NCBI GenBank assembly: GCA_000717735.1
Contig: JOBE01000041.1
Location: 26,781-90,780 of the forward strand
DNA from: Streptomyces griseoluteus
GTDB lineage: Bacteria; Actinomycetota; Actinomycetes; Streptomycetales; Streptomycetaceae
DNA length: 64,000 bases
Direction: 5' to 3'
This document shows, piece after piece, positions 33,944-43,244 of this stretch. How positions within the stretch are numbered: position 1 is the stretch's first letter; each line of letters starts with the position of its first letter. The translations under genes and the position numbers were made by a program. Under the pieces are notes generated by a model. That model searched no databases. It worked only from the letters and a program-made list of their open reading frames with translations, and was not told the DNA's origin.

Positions 33944-35341
33944 CTACAACACCAGCGAAAGCAGCAGGACGAACACGATGCCGACGACCGAGATGATCGT
34001 CTCCATCACCGACCAGGTCTTGATCGTCTGGCCGACGTTCATCCCGAAGTACTCCTTCACCAGCCAGAACCCCGCGTCGTTGACGTGGCTGAAGAAGAGC
34101 GAACCCGCACCGATCGCGAGGACGAGCAGCGCCGTCTCCCCGGTCGACATGCCCTCCGCCAGCGGAGCCACGAGCCCCGCCGCCGAGATCGTCGCCACCG
34201 TCGCCGAACCCGTGGCGAGCCGGATCGCGACCGCGATCAGCCAGGCCAGCAGCAGGGCCGGGATGGACCAGTTCTTGGAGAAGTCCAGGATCATCTGGCC
34301 GACGCCGATGTCGATCAGGGTCTGCTTGAAGCCGCCGCCCGCGCCGACGATCAGCAGTACGCCCGCGATCGGGGCGAGGGACTTCTCGACGGTCGAGGAC
34401 AGCCGCTCCTTGCTGAAGCCGGCCGCCCTGCCCAGCGTGAACAGCGCCACTATGACGGCCGCGAGCAGCGCGATCAGCGGCGATCCGATGACGTCCGTGA
34501 CCTTCTGGACGCTGTTCTCCGGGTCGTCCACCACGATGTCGACGAGCGCCTTGACCAGCATCAGGACGACGGGCAGCAGCACGGTCGCGACGGTGACGCC
34601 GAAGCCGGGACGCTTCTCCAGGTCCTCGGAGGGACGGGTGGGGATCATGTGCTCGGGCGCAGGGATGTCCACCCAGCGGGCGGCGTACCGGGAGAAGACC
34701 GGGCCGGCGATGATCACCGTCGGGATCGCGACGACCAGGCCGAGGGCGAGGGTGACGCCCAGGTTGGCGCCGACCGCGTCGATCGCGACGAGCGGGCCGG
34801 GGTGCGGCGGGATGAGCCCGTGCATCACGGAGAGTCCGGCGAGGGCCGGGATGCCGATCCGCATCAGGGAGTAGTTGCCGCGCTTGGCGACCATCAGGAC
34901 CACCGGGATCAGCAGCACGATGCCGACCTCGAAGAAGAGCGGCAGACCGATCACGGAGGCGATCAGGACCATGGCCCAGGGCATGGCCCGGCCGCTCGCC
35001 CTGGCCAGGATCGTGTCGACGATCTGGTCGGCGCCGCCGGAGTCGGCGAGGAGCTTGCCGAGGATGGCGCCGAGCGCGATCAGCACGCCCACGCCGGCCA
35101 CGGTGGCGCCCAGGCCGGTGGTGAACGACTTGATCGTGTCGGCGAGCGGAGCGCCGGCGAACGCGCCGAGGGCGAGCGAGCCGATGGTCAGCGCCAGGAA
35201 CGCGTGCAGCTTGAACTTGGTGATGAGCAGGACGATGACGGCGATGCCGGCGAGTACGGCGATGCCCAGCTGGGCGTTGCCGGCCGAGGTGATCGGTTCG
35301 ACGGCGTCCGCTGCCAGGGTCTCGACGCTGAGACTGGTCAC
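33944..35341 (-). CDS. gntT: Gluconate:H+ symporter (GntP family)
   Basis: Permease of 465 residues with about 12-14 membrane helices. It matches the GntP family: ALGAILGKLLADSGGADQIVDTIL, IGLPLFFEVGIVLLIPVV, LIPPHPGPLVAIDAVGANLG and SLFFSHVNDAGFWLVKEYFGM. The GTG start has CGAGGAC upstream. It lies 15 bases downstream of gluconokinase in the same direction and imports gluconate for it. The divergent GntR gene and two palindromes beyond gluconokinase indicate induction by gluconate. Confidence 0.93.
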   Translation of the reverse strand: MTSLSVETLAADAVEPITSAGNAQLGIAVLAGIAVIVLLITKFKLHAFLALTIGSLALGAFAGAPLADTIKSFTTGLGATVAGVGVLIALGAILGKLLADSGGADQIVDTILARASGRAMPWAMVLIASVIGLPLFFEVGIVLLIPVVLMVAKRGNYSLMRIGIPALAGLSVMHGLIPPHPGPLVAIDAVGANLGVTLALGLVVAIPTVIIAGPVFSRYAARWVDIPAPEHMIPTRPSEDLEKRPGFGVTVATVLLPVVLMLVKALVDIVVDDPENSVQKVTDVIGSPLIALLAAVIVALFTLGRAAGFSKERLSSTVEKSLAPIAGVLLIVGAGGGFKQTLIDIGVGQMILDFSKNWSIPALLLAWLIAVAIRLATGSATVATISAAGLVAPLAEGMSTGETALLVLAIGAGSLFFSHVNDAGFWLVKEYFGMNVGQTIKTWSVMETIISVVGIVFVLLLSLVL

Positions 35342-35356
35342 GGTGGGTCCTCGGGG

Positions 35357-35875
35357 TCAGTGGGTGAGCCGGCGCAGTGCGACGACGGCGCGGGCGGCGA
35401 TTTCTTCGGGGGTGCCGGAGACGTCGACGGCGACGCCGGCCTCGTCGTCCTGCAGCGGCTGCAGGGTGGCGAACTGGGAGTCGAGGAGCGCCGTCGGCAT
35501 GAAGTGGCCCTTGCGGCCCCCCATGCGCTGCTCGATGAGCTCCCGGTCGCCGGTCAGATGGAGGAAGACCACGCCGGGGGCCGCGGTGCGCAGCCGGTCC
35601 CGGTAGCTCCGCTTCAGCGCCGAGCTGCTCACCACCCCGCCGAGTCCGGCCCGGTCGTGCGCCCACGTCCCGATGGCGTCGAGCCAGGGCTCCCGGTCGG
35701 AGTCGTCCAGGGGGATGCCGGCCGACATCTTGGCCACGTTCGCCGCCGGATGGAAGTCGTCGCCCTCCGCGTACGGGAGGTCCAGCGCTTCGGCGACCAG
35801 GGGGCCGATCGTGGTCTTGCCGGTCCCGGCGACGCCCATCACGACGACGACCGGAAGGTGGGGGGTGGTGCTCAT
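35357..35875 (-). CDS. gntK: Gluconokinase
   Basis: Gluconokinase of 172 residues, the usual size. P-loop GVAGTGKT at 14-21. Family motifs are YAEGDDFHPAANVAKMSAGIPLDDSDREPWL, SALKRSYRDRLR and GRKGHFMPTALLDSQFATLQPL. It phosphorylates D-gluconate to 6-phosphogluconate, feeding the pentose phosphate pathway. First gene of a two-gene gntK-gntT unit, divergent from its GntR-type regulator. Confidence 0.95.
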   Translation of the reverse strand: MSTTPHLPVVVVMGVAGTGKTTIGPLVAEALDLPYAEGDDFHPAANVAKMSAGIPLDDSDREPWLDAIGTWAHDRAGLGGVVSSSALKRSYRDRLRTAAPGVVFLHLTGDRELIEQRMGGRKGHFMPTALLDSQFATLQPLQDDEAGVAVDVSGTPEEIAARAVVALRRLTH

Positions 35876-35924
35876 GCGTGGTGCCTCGCTGTCTTCTTCG
35901 ACATCGATCCGTCGCGCCCATGAA

Positions 35925-35935
35925 ACCCATTGGGT
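35925..35935. promoter_or_regulatory. Small palindrome in gntK promoter
   Basis: ACCCA-T-TGGGT, perfect 5+1+5, 50 bases before the gntK ATG. Possible second operator or part of the promoter. Confidence 0.4.
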
Positions 35936-35961
35936 ACGACGTATTCAAGAGGCTGTGACGC

Positions 35962-35976
35962 AAAAGTAGTACTTTT
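35962..35976. promoter_or_regulatory. GntR operator of the gluconate locus
   Basis: AAAAGTA-G-TACTTTT, a perfect 15-bp palindrome and one of the most AT-rich stretches in the window, lies in the gap between gntK and the divergent GntR gene, 45 bases before the GntR start. Most likely binding site of that regulator, controlling both directions. Confidence 0.75.
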
Positions 35977-36021
35977 AATTCCTGAAGTGATCACCTGCGC
36001 GGCCCCGCATAGGCTTGCCCC

Positions 36022-36723
36022 ATGACGACACCGGCTCAGGGGCTCCACTCACACGTCCTGGCCACCCTGGGCCTCGCGATCACCGCGGGGGAGTACCCCC
36101 CGGGCACCGTGCTGCGCACCGACGAGCTGGCCCAGCGCTTCGACGTCTCCCGGACCGTGATCCGCGAAGTCGTCCGCGTCCTGGAGTCCATGCACCTCGT
36201 CGAGTCCCGGCGCCGCGTCGGCGTGACCGTGCTCCCCACCGTGAGCTGGAACGTCTACGACCCCCAGGTCATCCGCTGGCGCCTCGCCGGCGCCGACCGC
36301 CCCCGCCAGCTCCGCTCGCTCACCGTGCTGCGCTCCGCCGTCGAACCCGTCGCCGCCGGGCTCGCGGCCCTGAACGCCACCCCCGAGCAGTGCCGCGAGC
36401 TCACCGAACAGGCCCTCGGCATGGTCGCCACCTCACGGGGCCGGCGCCTGGAGGAGTACCTCGTCCACGACGTCGCCTTCCACCGGGTCGTGCTCAACGC
36501 CTCGGGGAACGAGATGTTCGCCCGCCTCGGCGACGTCGTCGCCGAGGTCCTCGCCGGCCGCACCCACCACCACGTGATGTTCGAGGACCCCGACCCGGCC
36601 GCCGTCACCCTCCACGTCCAGGTCGCCGAGGCCGTACGCGAGCGGGACGCGGCCCGCGCCGAGGAGCTGACCCGCCAGATCGCCGTCGGCGCCCTCCAGG
36701 AACTGGACGTTCTGGCTCCGTAG
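36022..36723 (+). CDS. GntR-family regulator (FadR/FCD subfamily) of gluconate genes
   Basis: Regulator of 233 residues. The winged helix is at the N-terminus (PPGTVLRTDELAQRFDVSRTVIREVVRVLESMHLVES) and an all-helical FCD ligand domain follows, with metal-site residues typical of the family (DVAFHRVVLNASGN, the His in LHVQVAEAV). It is divergent from gntK-gntT, the arrangement described for the S. coelicolor gluconate operon regulator. The perfect palindrome at 35962 is the likely operator, with gluconate or a phosphorylated derivative as inducer. Confidence 0.92.
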   Translation: MTTPAQGLHSHVLATLGLAITAGEYPPGTVLRTDELAQRFDVSRTVIREVVRVLESMHLVESRRRVGVTVLPTVSWNVYDPQVIRWRLAGADRPRQLRSLTVLRSAVEPVAAGLAALNATPEQCRELTEQALGMVATSRGRRLEEYLVHDVAFHRVVLNASGNEMFARLGDVVAEVLAGRTHHHVMFEDPDPAAVTLHVQVAEAVRERDAARAEELTRQIAVGALQELDVLAP

Positions 36724-36805
36724 CTCGGAGATGTCCGGGAGCCGACGGGCACCCTACGGGCGGGTAAAGCTCTGAACTAGCTCAAATATGGGCGTTCAGT
36801 GACAT

Positions 36806-36825
36806 GCGCCACAGTCAGTTGGCGC
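36806..36825. promoter_or_regulatory. Inverted repeat upstream of the amino-acid permease
   Basis: GCGCCA-N8-TGGCGC, perfect 6+8+6, in the 199-base gap between the GntR gene and the permease, 97 bases before the permease start. Function unknown; possible operator. Confidence 0.4.
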
Positions 36826-36922
36826 TGCTTACCGTGAGGATGACCGCTGGCCGTGCCGGGAGACCCCCACCAGCGCACGGCCGGGTACCGCACAGCCCCC
36901 CCTCACGAAGGCGAACAACTCC

Positions 36923-38380
36923 ATGAGTGACCGCGTCACCGCGGCCGAGCCGCTGTCCGCCGCACCGGCGAACCCGGCCGCCCCCCACGTCGACGCCGGC
37001 GACGCCGGATACCGCAAGGACCTCAAGTCCCGGCACGTCAACATGATCGCCATCGGCGGCGCCATCGGCACCGGCCTCTTCCTGGGCGCCGGCGGCCGGA
37101 TGTCCCAGGCGGGCCCCTCCCTCTTCATCGCCTACGCCGTCTGCGGCGTCTTCGCCTTCCTCGTGGTGCGGGCCCTCGGCGAGCTGGTGCTCTACCGCCC
37201 CTCCTCCGGCGCCTTCGTCTCCTACGCCCGTGAGTTCATGGGCGAGAAGGGCGCCTACACGGCCGGCTGGCTCTACTTCCTCAACTGGTCGACCACCGCC
37301 GTCGCCGACATCACCGCGGCCGCCACCTACGCCCACTTCTGGGCGATGTTCAGCGACGTCCCGCAGTGGATCCTCGCCCTGATCGCCCTCGCGGTCGTCC
37401 TCGCCGCCAACCTCATCTCCGTGAAGTACTTCGGCGAGATGGAGTTCTGGTTCGCGATCATCAAGGTCGGCGCCCTGGTCGTCTTCATGCTCATCGGCAT
37501 CTACCTCGTCGTGACCTCCCACGACATCGGCGGCCACACCCCGGGCATGGCGACGATCACCGACAACGGCGGCATCTTCCCCAGCGGCGTCATGCCGATG
37601 CTGCTGCTCATCCAGGGCGTCGTCTTCGCCTACGCCTCCGTCGAACTGTGCGGCGTCGCCGCCGGCGAGACCGAGAACCCCGAGAAGATCATGCCGAAGG
37701 CGATCAACTCGATCATGTGGCGCGTCGGCCTCTTCTACGTCGGCTCGGTGATCCTCCTCGCCCTGCTGCTGCCGTACACGGCCTACTCGGGCGACCAGAG
37801 CCCCTTCGTCACCGTCTTCGACAAGCTGGGCATCCCCGGCGCCGCCGGGGTGATGAACCTCGTCGTCCTCACCGCCGCCCTCTCCAGCCTCAACTCGGGC
37901 CTGTACTCCACCGGCCGCATCCTGCGCTCCATGTCGCTGGCCGGCTCCGCGCCCAAGTTCACCGGCGTCATGAACAAGGGCGGCGTGCCCTACGGCGGCA
38001 TCCTGCTCACCGCGGGCTTCGGCATCCTCGGCGTCGGCCTCAACTACGTCATGCCCGACGACGCCTTCGAGCTGGTGCTGAACTTCGCCTCCATCGGCAT
38101 CATCGGCACCTGGGCCATGATCATGGTCTGCTCGCTGCTCTTCTGGCGCCGCGCCCAGGAGGGCAAGGTCACCCGCCCCGGCTACAACCTGCCCTGGGCC
38201 CCGTACACCCAGATCGTGACCCTGGGCTTCCTCGGCTCCGTCCTCGTCCTCATGTGGATGGACGGCGGCGTCGGCCGCACCACCGTCGCCTGTCTGCCGC
38301 TCATCGCGGCGGCCCTCGTCGGCGGCTGGTTCCTGGTCCGCGGCCGGGTCCGTACGACCGCCGAGGCGCGGCAGGGCTGA
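36923..38380 (+). CDS. Amino-acid permease (APC family, AnsP/GABA-permease type)
   Basis: Permease of 485 residues with 12 predicted helices. The APC signature lies at the first helix ([21 protein letters not shown]), then [25 protein letters not shown]. Within the family it is closest to asparagine and GABA-type permeases by its [27 protein letters not shown] segment. It brings in an amino acid with protons. The gene is followed by a strong terminator at 38401, so it is a single-gene unit. Substrate is inferred only at family level. Confidence 0.9.
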   Translation: MSDRVTAAEPLSAAPANPAAPHVDAGDAGYRKDLKSRHVNMIAIGGAIGTGLFLGAGGRMSQAGPSLFIAYAVCGVFAFLVVRALGELVLYRPSSGAFVSYAREFMGEKGAYTAGWLYFLNWSTTAVADITAAATYAHFWAMFSDVPQWILALIALAVVLAANLISVKYFGEMEFWFAIIKVGALVVFMLIGIYLVVTSHDIGGHTPGMATITDNGGIFPSGVMPMLLLIQGVVFAYASVELCGVAAGETENPEKIMPKAINSIMWRVGLFYVGSVILLALLLPYTAYSGDQSPFVTVFDKLGIPGAAGVMNLVVLTAALSSLNSGLYSTGRILRSMSLAGSAPKFTGVMNKGGVPYGGILLTAGFGILGVGLNYVMPDDAFELVLNFASIGIIGTWAMIMVCSLLFWRRAQEGKVTRPGYNLPWAPYTQIVTLGFLGSVLVLMWMDGGVGRTTVACLPLIAAALVGGWFLVRGRVRTTAEARQG

Positions 38381-38400
38381 CCTCCCCCCACGGGATCGGG

Positions 38401-38440
38401 CGGGACCCCCGCAGGCACGGCCTGCGGGGGTCTCGCCTTT
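38401..38440 (+). terminator. Strong intrinsic terminator
   Basis: Perfect 13-bp stem GACCCCCGCAGGC / GCCTGCGGGGGTC with a 3-base loop ACG, extendable by three more pairs including a G-U, followed by CCTTTTG. Ends the permease transcript. Confidence 0.9.
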
Positions 38441-38502
38441 TGTCAGGAGATAGTGGTACCCAGGAGCCTTACAAGATCCGTTCGGAGGAAGGGAAGTTCG
38501 CG

Positions 38503-39588
38503 ATGCCGCAGCACGTCCAGGGGGTCATCGCCCCCGGCAGGAACGAACCGGTACGGGTCGAGACGATCGTCATCCCCGACCCCGGCCCCGGCGAGGCCGT
38601 CGTGAAGATCCAGGCCTGCGGCGTCTGCCACACCGATCTCCACTACAAGCAGGGCGCCATCAACGACGAGTTCCCCTTCCTCCTCGGCCACGAGGCCGCC
38701 GGAATCGTCGAGTCGGTCGGCGAGGGCGTCACCGACGTGACCCCCGGCGACTTCGTGATCCTCAACTGGCGCGCCGTCTGCGGAACCTGCCGCGCCTGCG
38801 AGCGGGGCCGCCCCTGGTACTGCTTCGACACCCACAACGCCAAGCAGCGGATGACCCTGCTCGACGGTACGGAGCTCTCCCCGGCCCTCGGCATCGGCGC
38901 CTTCGCCGAGAAGACCCTCGTCGCCTCGGGCCAGTGCACCAAGGTCGACCCCGCCGTCGCCCCCGAGGTCGCGGGCCTCCTCGGCTGCGGCGTGATGGCC
39001 GGCATCGGCGCCGCGATCAACACCGGGAACGTCGGCCGCGGCGACACCGTCGCCGTCATCGGCTGCGGTGGCGTCGGCGACGCGGCGATCGTCGGCTCCC
39101 GCCTCGCCGGAGCCGCGAAGATCATCGCCGTCGACATCGACGACCGGAAGCTGGAGACCGCCCGGACGATGGGCGCCACCCACACCGTCAACTCCCGCTC
39201 CACCGACGCGGTCGAGGCGATCCGCGAGCTCACCGGCGGCTTCGGCGCCGACGTCGTCATCGAGGCCGTCGGCCGCCCCGAGACGTACGCGCAGGCCTTC
39301 TACGCCCGCGATCTCGCCGGCACCGTCGTCCTCGTCGGCGTCCCCACCCCCGAGATGAAGCTGGAACTCCCGCTCCTGGACGTCTTCGGCCGCGGCGGCG
39401 CGCTCAAGTCCTCCTGGTACGGCGACTGCCTGCCGTCCCGCGACTTCCCGATGCTCGTCGACCTGCACCAGCAGGGCCGCATCGACCTCGCCGCCTTCGT
39501 CACCGAGACCATCGGCCTCGACGACGTCGAGAAGGCCTTCGCCCGCATGCACGAGGGCGACGTCCTGCGCTCGGTCGTGGTGCTGTGA
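38503..39588 (+). CDS. mscR: S-(hydroxymethyl)mycothiol dehydrogenase (mycothiol-dependent formaldehyde dehydrogenase)
   Basis: Zinc-dependent MDR dehydrogenase of 361 residues, the length of characterised MscR. Catalytic ligands Cys42 ([12 protein letters not shown]) and His63 (GHEAAG); structural cysteines 93, 96, 99 and 107; cofactor motif [10 protein letters not shown]. It oxidises the adduct of formaldehyde with mycothiol, and MscR also reduces S-nitrosomycothiol (family knowledge). The ribosome site GGAGG lies 14 bases up. It is coupled to an MBL hydrolase whose ATG overlaps its stop by one base. Confidence 0.9.
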   Translation: MPQHVQGVIAPGRNEPVRVETIVIPDPGPGEAVVKIQACGVCHTDLHYKQGAINDEFPFLLGHEAAGIVESVGEGVTDVTPGDFVILNWRAVCGTCRACERGRPWYCFDTHNAKQRMTLLDGTELSPALGIGAFAEKTLVASGQCTKVDPAVAPEVAGLLGCGVMAGIGAAINTGNVGRGDTVAVIGCGGVGDAAIVGSRLAGAAKIIAVDIDDRKLETARTMGATHTVNSRSTDAVEAIRELTGGFGADVVIEAVGRPETYAQAFYARDLAGTVVLVGVPTPEMKLELPLLDVFGRGGALKSSWYGDCLPSRDFPMLVDLHQQGRIDLAAFVTETIGLDDVEKAFARMHEGDVLRSVVVL

Positions 39589-40208
39589 TGGCCGCCCGCA
39601 TCGACCACCTCGTCACCTCCGGCACCTTCAGCCTCGACGGCGGCACCTGGGACGTCGACAACAACGTCTGGATCGTCGGCGACGACACCGAGGCCATCGT
39701 CATCGACGCCGCCCACGACGCCGAGGCGATCCTCGCCGCCCTCGACGGCCGCGCCCTGCGCGCCATCGTCTGCACCCACGCCCACGACGACCACATCGAC
39801 GCCGCCCCCGCCCTCGCGGCCGCCACCGGCGCCCGCATCCTGCTCCACCCCGCCGACCAGCCGCTGTGGAAGCAGACCCACCCCGACCACAGCCCCGACG
39901 GCGACCTCGCCGACGGCCAGGTCCTCACCATCGCCGGCACCGACCTCACGGTCCTCCACACCCCGGGTCACGCCCCCGGGGCGGTCTCCCTGTACGCCGC
40001 GGAGCTCGGCACGGTCTTCACCGGCGACACCCTCTTCCAGGGCGGCCCCGGCGCCACCGGCCGGTCGTTCTCGGACTTCCCGACGATCGTGGACTCGATC
40101 CGCGAGAAGCTGCTGACCCTGCCCCCGGAGACGGTGGTACGCACCGGCCACGGCGACCCGACGACGATCGGCGCCGAGGCCCCCCACCTGGAGGAGTGGC
40201 TGCGCTGA
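39588..40208 (+). CDS. MBL-fold hydrolase coupled to mscR
   Basis: Metallo-beta-lactamase-fold protein of 206 residues with the motif THAHDDHIDAAP, then HTPGHAPGAV, FTGDTLFQGG and GHGDPTTIG, i.e. a complete glyoxalase-II-like binuclear metal site. Its ATG shares one base with the mscR stop. Actinobacteria commonly encode such an MBL protein directly after mscR (Rv2260 next to Rv2259 in M. tuberculosis, from memory). Hydrolysis of S-formylmycothiol to formate would complete formaldehyde detoxification; this is inference. Confidence 0.9.
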   Translation: MAARIDHLVTSGTFSLDGGTWDVDNNVWIVGDDTEAIVIDAAHDAEAILAALDGRALRAIVCTHAHDDHIDAAPALAAATGARILLHPADQPLWKQTHPDHSPDGDLADGQVLTIAGTDLTVLHTPGHAPGAVSLYAAELGTVFTGDTLFQGGPGATGRSFSDFPTIVDSIREKLLTLPPETVVRTGHGDPTTIGAEAPHLEEWLR

Positions 40209-41153
40209 CTATGCGGCTCCGCCGCGTGGCCCGAGGCCACTGAGAGCCGACCGGCTCTCGAAGCGCATCGCCACACCCGTGAACGGGTCGGTGAACTCCA
40301 GCGTCCGTGCGAGCAGTTGCAGCGGACGCGCGAAGTCCTCCGGCCCGTCCGCACGGACCACCGGATAGAGCGGATCGTGCAGGATCGGCAGCCCCAGGGC
40401 GTTCATGTGCACCCGCAGCTGATGCGTCCGCCCGGTCTCCGGCACCAGCCGGTACAGCCCGAGCCCGCCCCGCCGTTCCACGAGCGCGATCCGGCTCTCG
40501 CTGTTCGGCTCGCCCGGCACCTCCCGGGCGGCCATCACCCCGCGCTCCTTCTCGATCCGGCTGCGGACGGTCACCGGCAGCCCGACCGCCGGATCGTACG
40601 GCGCCACCGCCTCGTACTCCTTGCGCACGACCCGGTCCCGGAACAGCGTCTGGTACGCCCCCCGGTCCTCCTCGCGTACGACGAACAGCACCAGCCCCGC
40701 GGTCAGCCGGTCCAGCCGGTGCGCGGGCTGGAGGGACGGCAGGCCGAGGTCCCGCCGCAGCCGGGCCGTCGCGGTCTCCGTGACGTGCCGCCCCCGGGGC
40801 ATGGTCGACAGGAAATGCGGCTTGTCGGCGACGATGAACCGCTCGTCCCTGTGCACCACCCCGATCGGGAACGGCACCGGCGTCTCGGCGGGAAAGTCCC
40901 GGTGGAACCAGAGGTACCGCCCCACGGCGTACGGCTCGTCCCCGCCGACGGGACCGTCCGTCCCCACGAAACGGCCGCTCGCCAGCATGTCCTCGACCCG
41001 CCCCGCACCGATGGCGCCCGCGTACCGGTCGAGCAGATGCTCCCGTACGGTTCCCCAGACCCCCTCGGGATCCTCCGGCAACCGCACCCGCACCGGATCG
41101 ATCCCGTCCCGCTGGGGGAGGGGCGAAGTGGGGGCCTTGGATCTGCGTCGCAC
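40209..41153 (-). CDS. RluA-family pseudouridine synthase
   Basis: Pseudouridine synthase of 314 residues with GTG start. The catalytic Asp is in AHRLDRLTAGLVLFV. Other family motifs are VVHRDERFIVADKP and LVPETGRTHQLRVHMNALGLPILHDPLYP. There is no S4 domain at the N-terminus; instead about 90 residues precede the catalytic domain, as in the TruC/RsuA-like stand-alone forms. It isomerises uridine in rRNA or tRNA; the target is not known. The stop directly abuts the MBL gene stop (convergent). tRNA-Leu lies upstream on the same strand. Confidence 0.9.
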   Translation of the reverse strand: MRRRSKAPTSPLPQRDGIDPVRVRLPEDPEGVWGTVREHLLDRYAGAIGAGRVEDMLASGRFVGTDGPVGGDEPYAVGRYLWFHRDFPAETPVPFPIGVVHRDERFIVADKPHFLSTMPRGRHVTETATARLRRDLGLPSLQPAHRLDRLTAGLVLFVVREEDRGAYQTLFRDRVVRKEYEAVAPYDPAVGLPVTVRSRIEKERGVMAAREVPGEPNSESRIALVERRGGLGLYRLVPETGRTHQLRVHMNALGLPILHDPLYPVVRADGPEDFARPLQLLARTLEFTDPFTGVAMRFESRSALSGLGPRGGAA

Positions 41154-41175
41154 CGGGTCCTACCGCCGTAACAAG

Positions 41176-41202
41176 AAAGACCCCACATGATGTGGGGTCT
41201 TT
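41176..41202 (-). terminator. Intrinsic terminator of tRNA-Leu
   Basis: Perfect 12-bp stem AAAGACCCCACA / TGTGGGGTCTTT with loop TGA. On the minus strand it is followed by TCTTGTTA. It lies directly 3' of the tRNA gene. Confidence 0.9.
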
Positions 41203-41205
41203 CGC

Positions 41206-41293
41206 TGGTGTCCGAGGGGGGACTTGAACCCCCACGCCCGATAAAGGGCACTAGCACCTCAAGCTAGCGCGTCTGCCATTCCGCCACCCGGAC
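41206..41293 (-). tRNA. tRNA-Leu (GAG), CCA encoded
   Basis: Class II tRNA read on the minus strand. Acceptor stem GTCCGGG pairs with CTCGGAC (one G-U); discriminator A and encoded CCA. Anticodon stem CTAGC / GCTAG holds loop TTGAGGT, giving anticodon GAG (reads CUC/CUU). Long variable arm with stem GCCC / GGGC, as expected for Leu, and a T arm GGGGG-TTCAAGT-CCCCC. Mature length 85 plus CCA. Confidence 0.95.
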
Positions 41294-41418
41294 AAGGTGT
41301 CCGAAACGTGACGGGCGCATGTCGGCCGAGGGCCGCCCTTGGGCGGGGAGGGGGCCACGCGGGAGGATGGGGCGAGCACCGAAGCAATCACGTGGGGCAC
41401 GTAGTGGGAGGAAGCAGC

Positions 41419-42744
41419 GTGAGCGAGTCGAACACGGGCCGAAGCGTCACCGCCGAGAGTGAGGTCGTGGACCTCTGCAGCGAGCTCATCCGCATCGACA
41501 CCAGCAACTACGGCGACCACTCCGGGCCGGGCGAGCGGGCGGCGGCCGAGTACATCGCCGAGAAGCTCGCGGAGGTCGGACTCGAGCCGAAGATCATCGA
41601 GTCGCACCAGGGGCGGGCCTCCACCGTCGCCCGCATCGAGGGCGAGGACCCGTCACGGCCGGCCCTGCTCATCCACGGCCACACCGACGTCGTCCCGGCC
41701 AACGCGGAGGACTGGACGCACCACCCCTTCTCCGGAGAGATCGCCGACGGGTGTGTCTGGGGCCGCGGCGCCGTCGACATGAAGGACATGGACGCGATGA
41801 CCCTCGCGGTCGTACGCGACCGGATGCGCAGCGGCCGCAAGCCCCCGCGCGACATCGTCCTCGCCTTCCTCGCCGACGAGGAGGCCGGCGGCACCTACGG
41901 CGCCCGGCACCTGGTCGACAAGCACCGGGGGCTCTTCGACGGGGTCACCGAGGCCATCGGCGAGGTCGGCGGCTTCTCCTTCACCGTCAACGAGAACCTG
42001 CGCCTCTACCTGGTCGAGACGGCCCAGAAGGGCATGCACTGGATGCGTCTCACCGTCGAGGGCACGGCAGGGCACGGCTCGATGACCAACGACGACAACG
42101 CCATTACGGAGCTCTGCGAGGCCGTGGGCCGCCTCGGCCGCCACCAGTGGCCGGTGAGGGTCACCAAGACAGTGCGCTCCTTCCTGGACGAGCTCTCGGA
42201 CGCGCTGGGCACCCCCCTCGACCCCGAGGACATGGACGGCACCCTCGCCAAGCTCGGCGGCATCGCCAAGATGGTCGGCGCCACCCTGCGCAACTCGGCG
42301 GCCCCGACGATGCTCGGCGCCGGCTACAAGGTCAACGTGATCCCCGGCCAGGCCACCGCGCACGTCGACGGACGGTTCCTGCCCGGCTACGAGCAGGAGT
42401 TCCTCGCCGACCTCGACCGGATCCTCGGCCCGAAGGTGAAGCGCGAGGACGTGCACGGCGACAAGGCCCTGGAGACCAGCTTCGACGGCGCCCTGGTGGA
42501 CGCCATGCAGCTGGCGCTGCGCGCCGAGGACCCGATCGCCCGCGCCGTGCCGTACATGCTCTCCGGCGGCACCGACGCGAAGTCCTTCGACGACCTCGGC
42601 ATCCGCTGCTTCGGCTTCGCGCCGCTCCAGCTGCCGCCGGAGCTCGACTTCGCCGGCATGTTCCACGGCGTGGACGAGCGGGTGCCGGTGGACGGTCTGA
42701 AGTTCGGCGCCCGGGTCCTGGACCGCTTCATCGACGCCTGCTGA
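41419..42744 (+). CDS. M20-family metallopeptidase / dipeptidase
   Basis: Protein of 441 residues. The M20/ArgE/DapE pattern is complete: HGHTDVVPAN, WGRGAVDMKDM, DEEAGG and a dimerisation insert, with a late metal His in MFHGVDERVP. It hydrolyses a dipeptide or an N-acylated amino acid in the cytoplasm. GTG start with GGGAGGAAGC just upstream; longer readings run into the tRNA gene region. Probably monocistronic. Exact substrate not inferable. Confidence 0.9.
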   Translation: MSESNTGRSVTAESEVVDLCSELIRIDTSNYGDHSGPGERAAAEYIAEKLAEVGLEPKIIESHQGRASTVARIEGEDPSRPALLIHGHTDVVPANAEDWTHHPFSGEIADGCVWGRGAVDMKDMDAMTLAVVRDRMRSGRKPPRDIVLAFLADEEAGGTYGARHLVDKHRGLFDGVTEAIGEVGGFSFTVNENLRLYLVETAQKGMHWMRLTVEGTAGHGSMTNDDNAITELCEAVGRLGRHQWPVRVTKTVRSFLDELSDALGTPLDPEDMDGTLAKLGGIAKMVGATLRNSAAPTMLGAGYKVNVIPGQATAHVDGRFLPGYEQEFLADLDRILGPKVKREDVHGDKALETSFDGALVDAMQLALRAEDPIARAVPYMLSGGTDAKSFDDLGIRCFGFAPLQLPPELDFAGMFHGVDERVPVDGLKFGARVLDRFIDAC

Positions 42745-42789
42745 ATTCGGGCGTGCGTTTGTGTGTGACCGGAAAGAGTGAATGAACCC

Positions 42790-42806
42790 GGGGGCTCGTA
42801 GCCCCC
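42790..42806 (+). terminator. Short hairpin upstream of chpH
   Basis: GGGGGCT-CGT-AGCCCCC, a 7-bp stem 44 bases after the peptidase stop. It could terminate the peptidase transcript, or be part of the chpH leader. Confidence 0.5.
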
Positions 42807-42871
42807 TCCATTCCCCCTCGTTACAGGTGTGCGGTCCGCGGCTGGGACCGCGTTTCCAACTAGGAGGAATA

Positions 42872-43105
42872 ATGATCAAGAAGGTCGTCGCTGCTGCGGC
42901 TGCCACTGGCGGTCTCGTTCTCGCGGGTGCGGGAATGGCCGTTGCCGACGCGGGTGCCCAGGGTGCCGCCATCGGTTCCCCCGGTGTCCTCTCGGGCAAC
43001 GTCGTCCAGGTGCCGGTTCACGTCCCCGTGAACCTGTGCGGCAACACGGTCTCCGTGATCGGCCTGCTGAACCCCGCCTTCGGCAACACCTGCGTCAACG
43101 CCTGA
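42872..43105 (+). CDS. chpH: Short chaplin ChpH
   Basis: Secreted hydrophobic protein of 77 residues that assembles into amyloid-like fibrils coating aerial hyphae and lowering surface tension. Signal peptide [23 protein letters not shown]..., cleaved about residue 26. The single chaplin domain ([37 protein letters not shown]) has the two conserved cysteines in LCGN and NTC. It is near identical in memory to S. coelicolor ChpH. Excellent ribosome site AGGAGG 5 bases before ATG. The long chaplin follows after a terminator. Confidence 0.96.
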   Translation: MIKKVVAAAAATGGLVLAGAGMAVADAGAQGAAIGSPGVLSGNVVQVPVHVPVNLCGNTVSVIGLLNPAFGNTCVNA

Positions 43106-43138
43106 CGTTGTGCCTCGCCCGTGAGGGTGTGAGCCGGT

Positions 43139-43175
43139 CCGGCCCCGGAGTGCGTGCCATGCACTCCGGGGCCGG
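43139..43175 (+). terminator. Intrinsic-type terminator after chpH
   Basis: Perfect 15-bp stem CCGGCCCCGGAGTGC / GCACTCCGGGGCCGG with a 7-base loop, separating the two chaplin genes. Confidence 0.85.
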
Positions 43176-43244
43176 TGGCCATTTCCGCCCCGGGTTTTCC
43201 GCCCGGTGGCACTCTTTCGAAGCCGAGCAGGCAGGAAACAAGCT

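Noticed and set aside
33557..35923. Long plus-strand open frame opposite the gluconate genes
   Set aside because: Asp/Gln/His-rich antisense reading; the minus strand encodes complete GntP and gluconokinase proteins.
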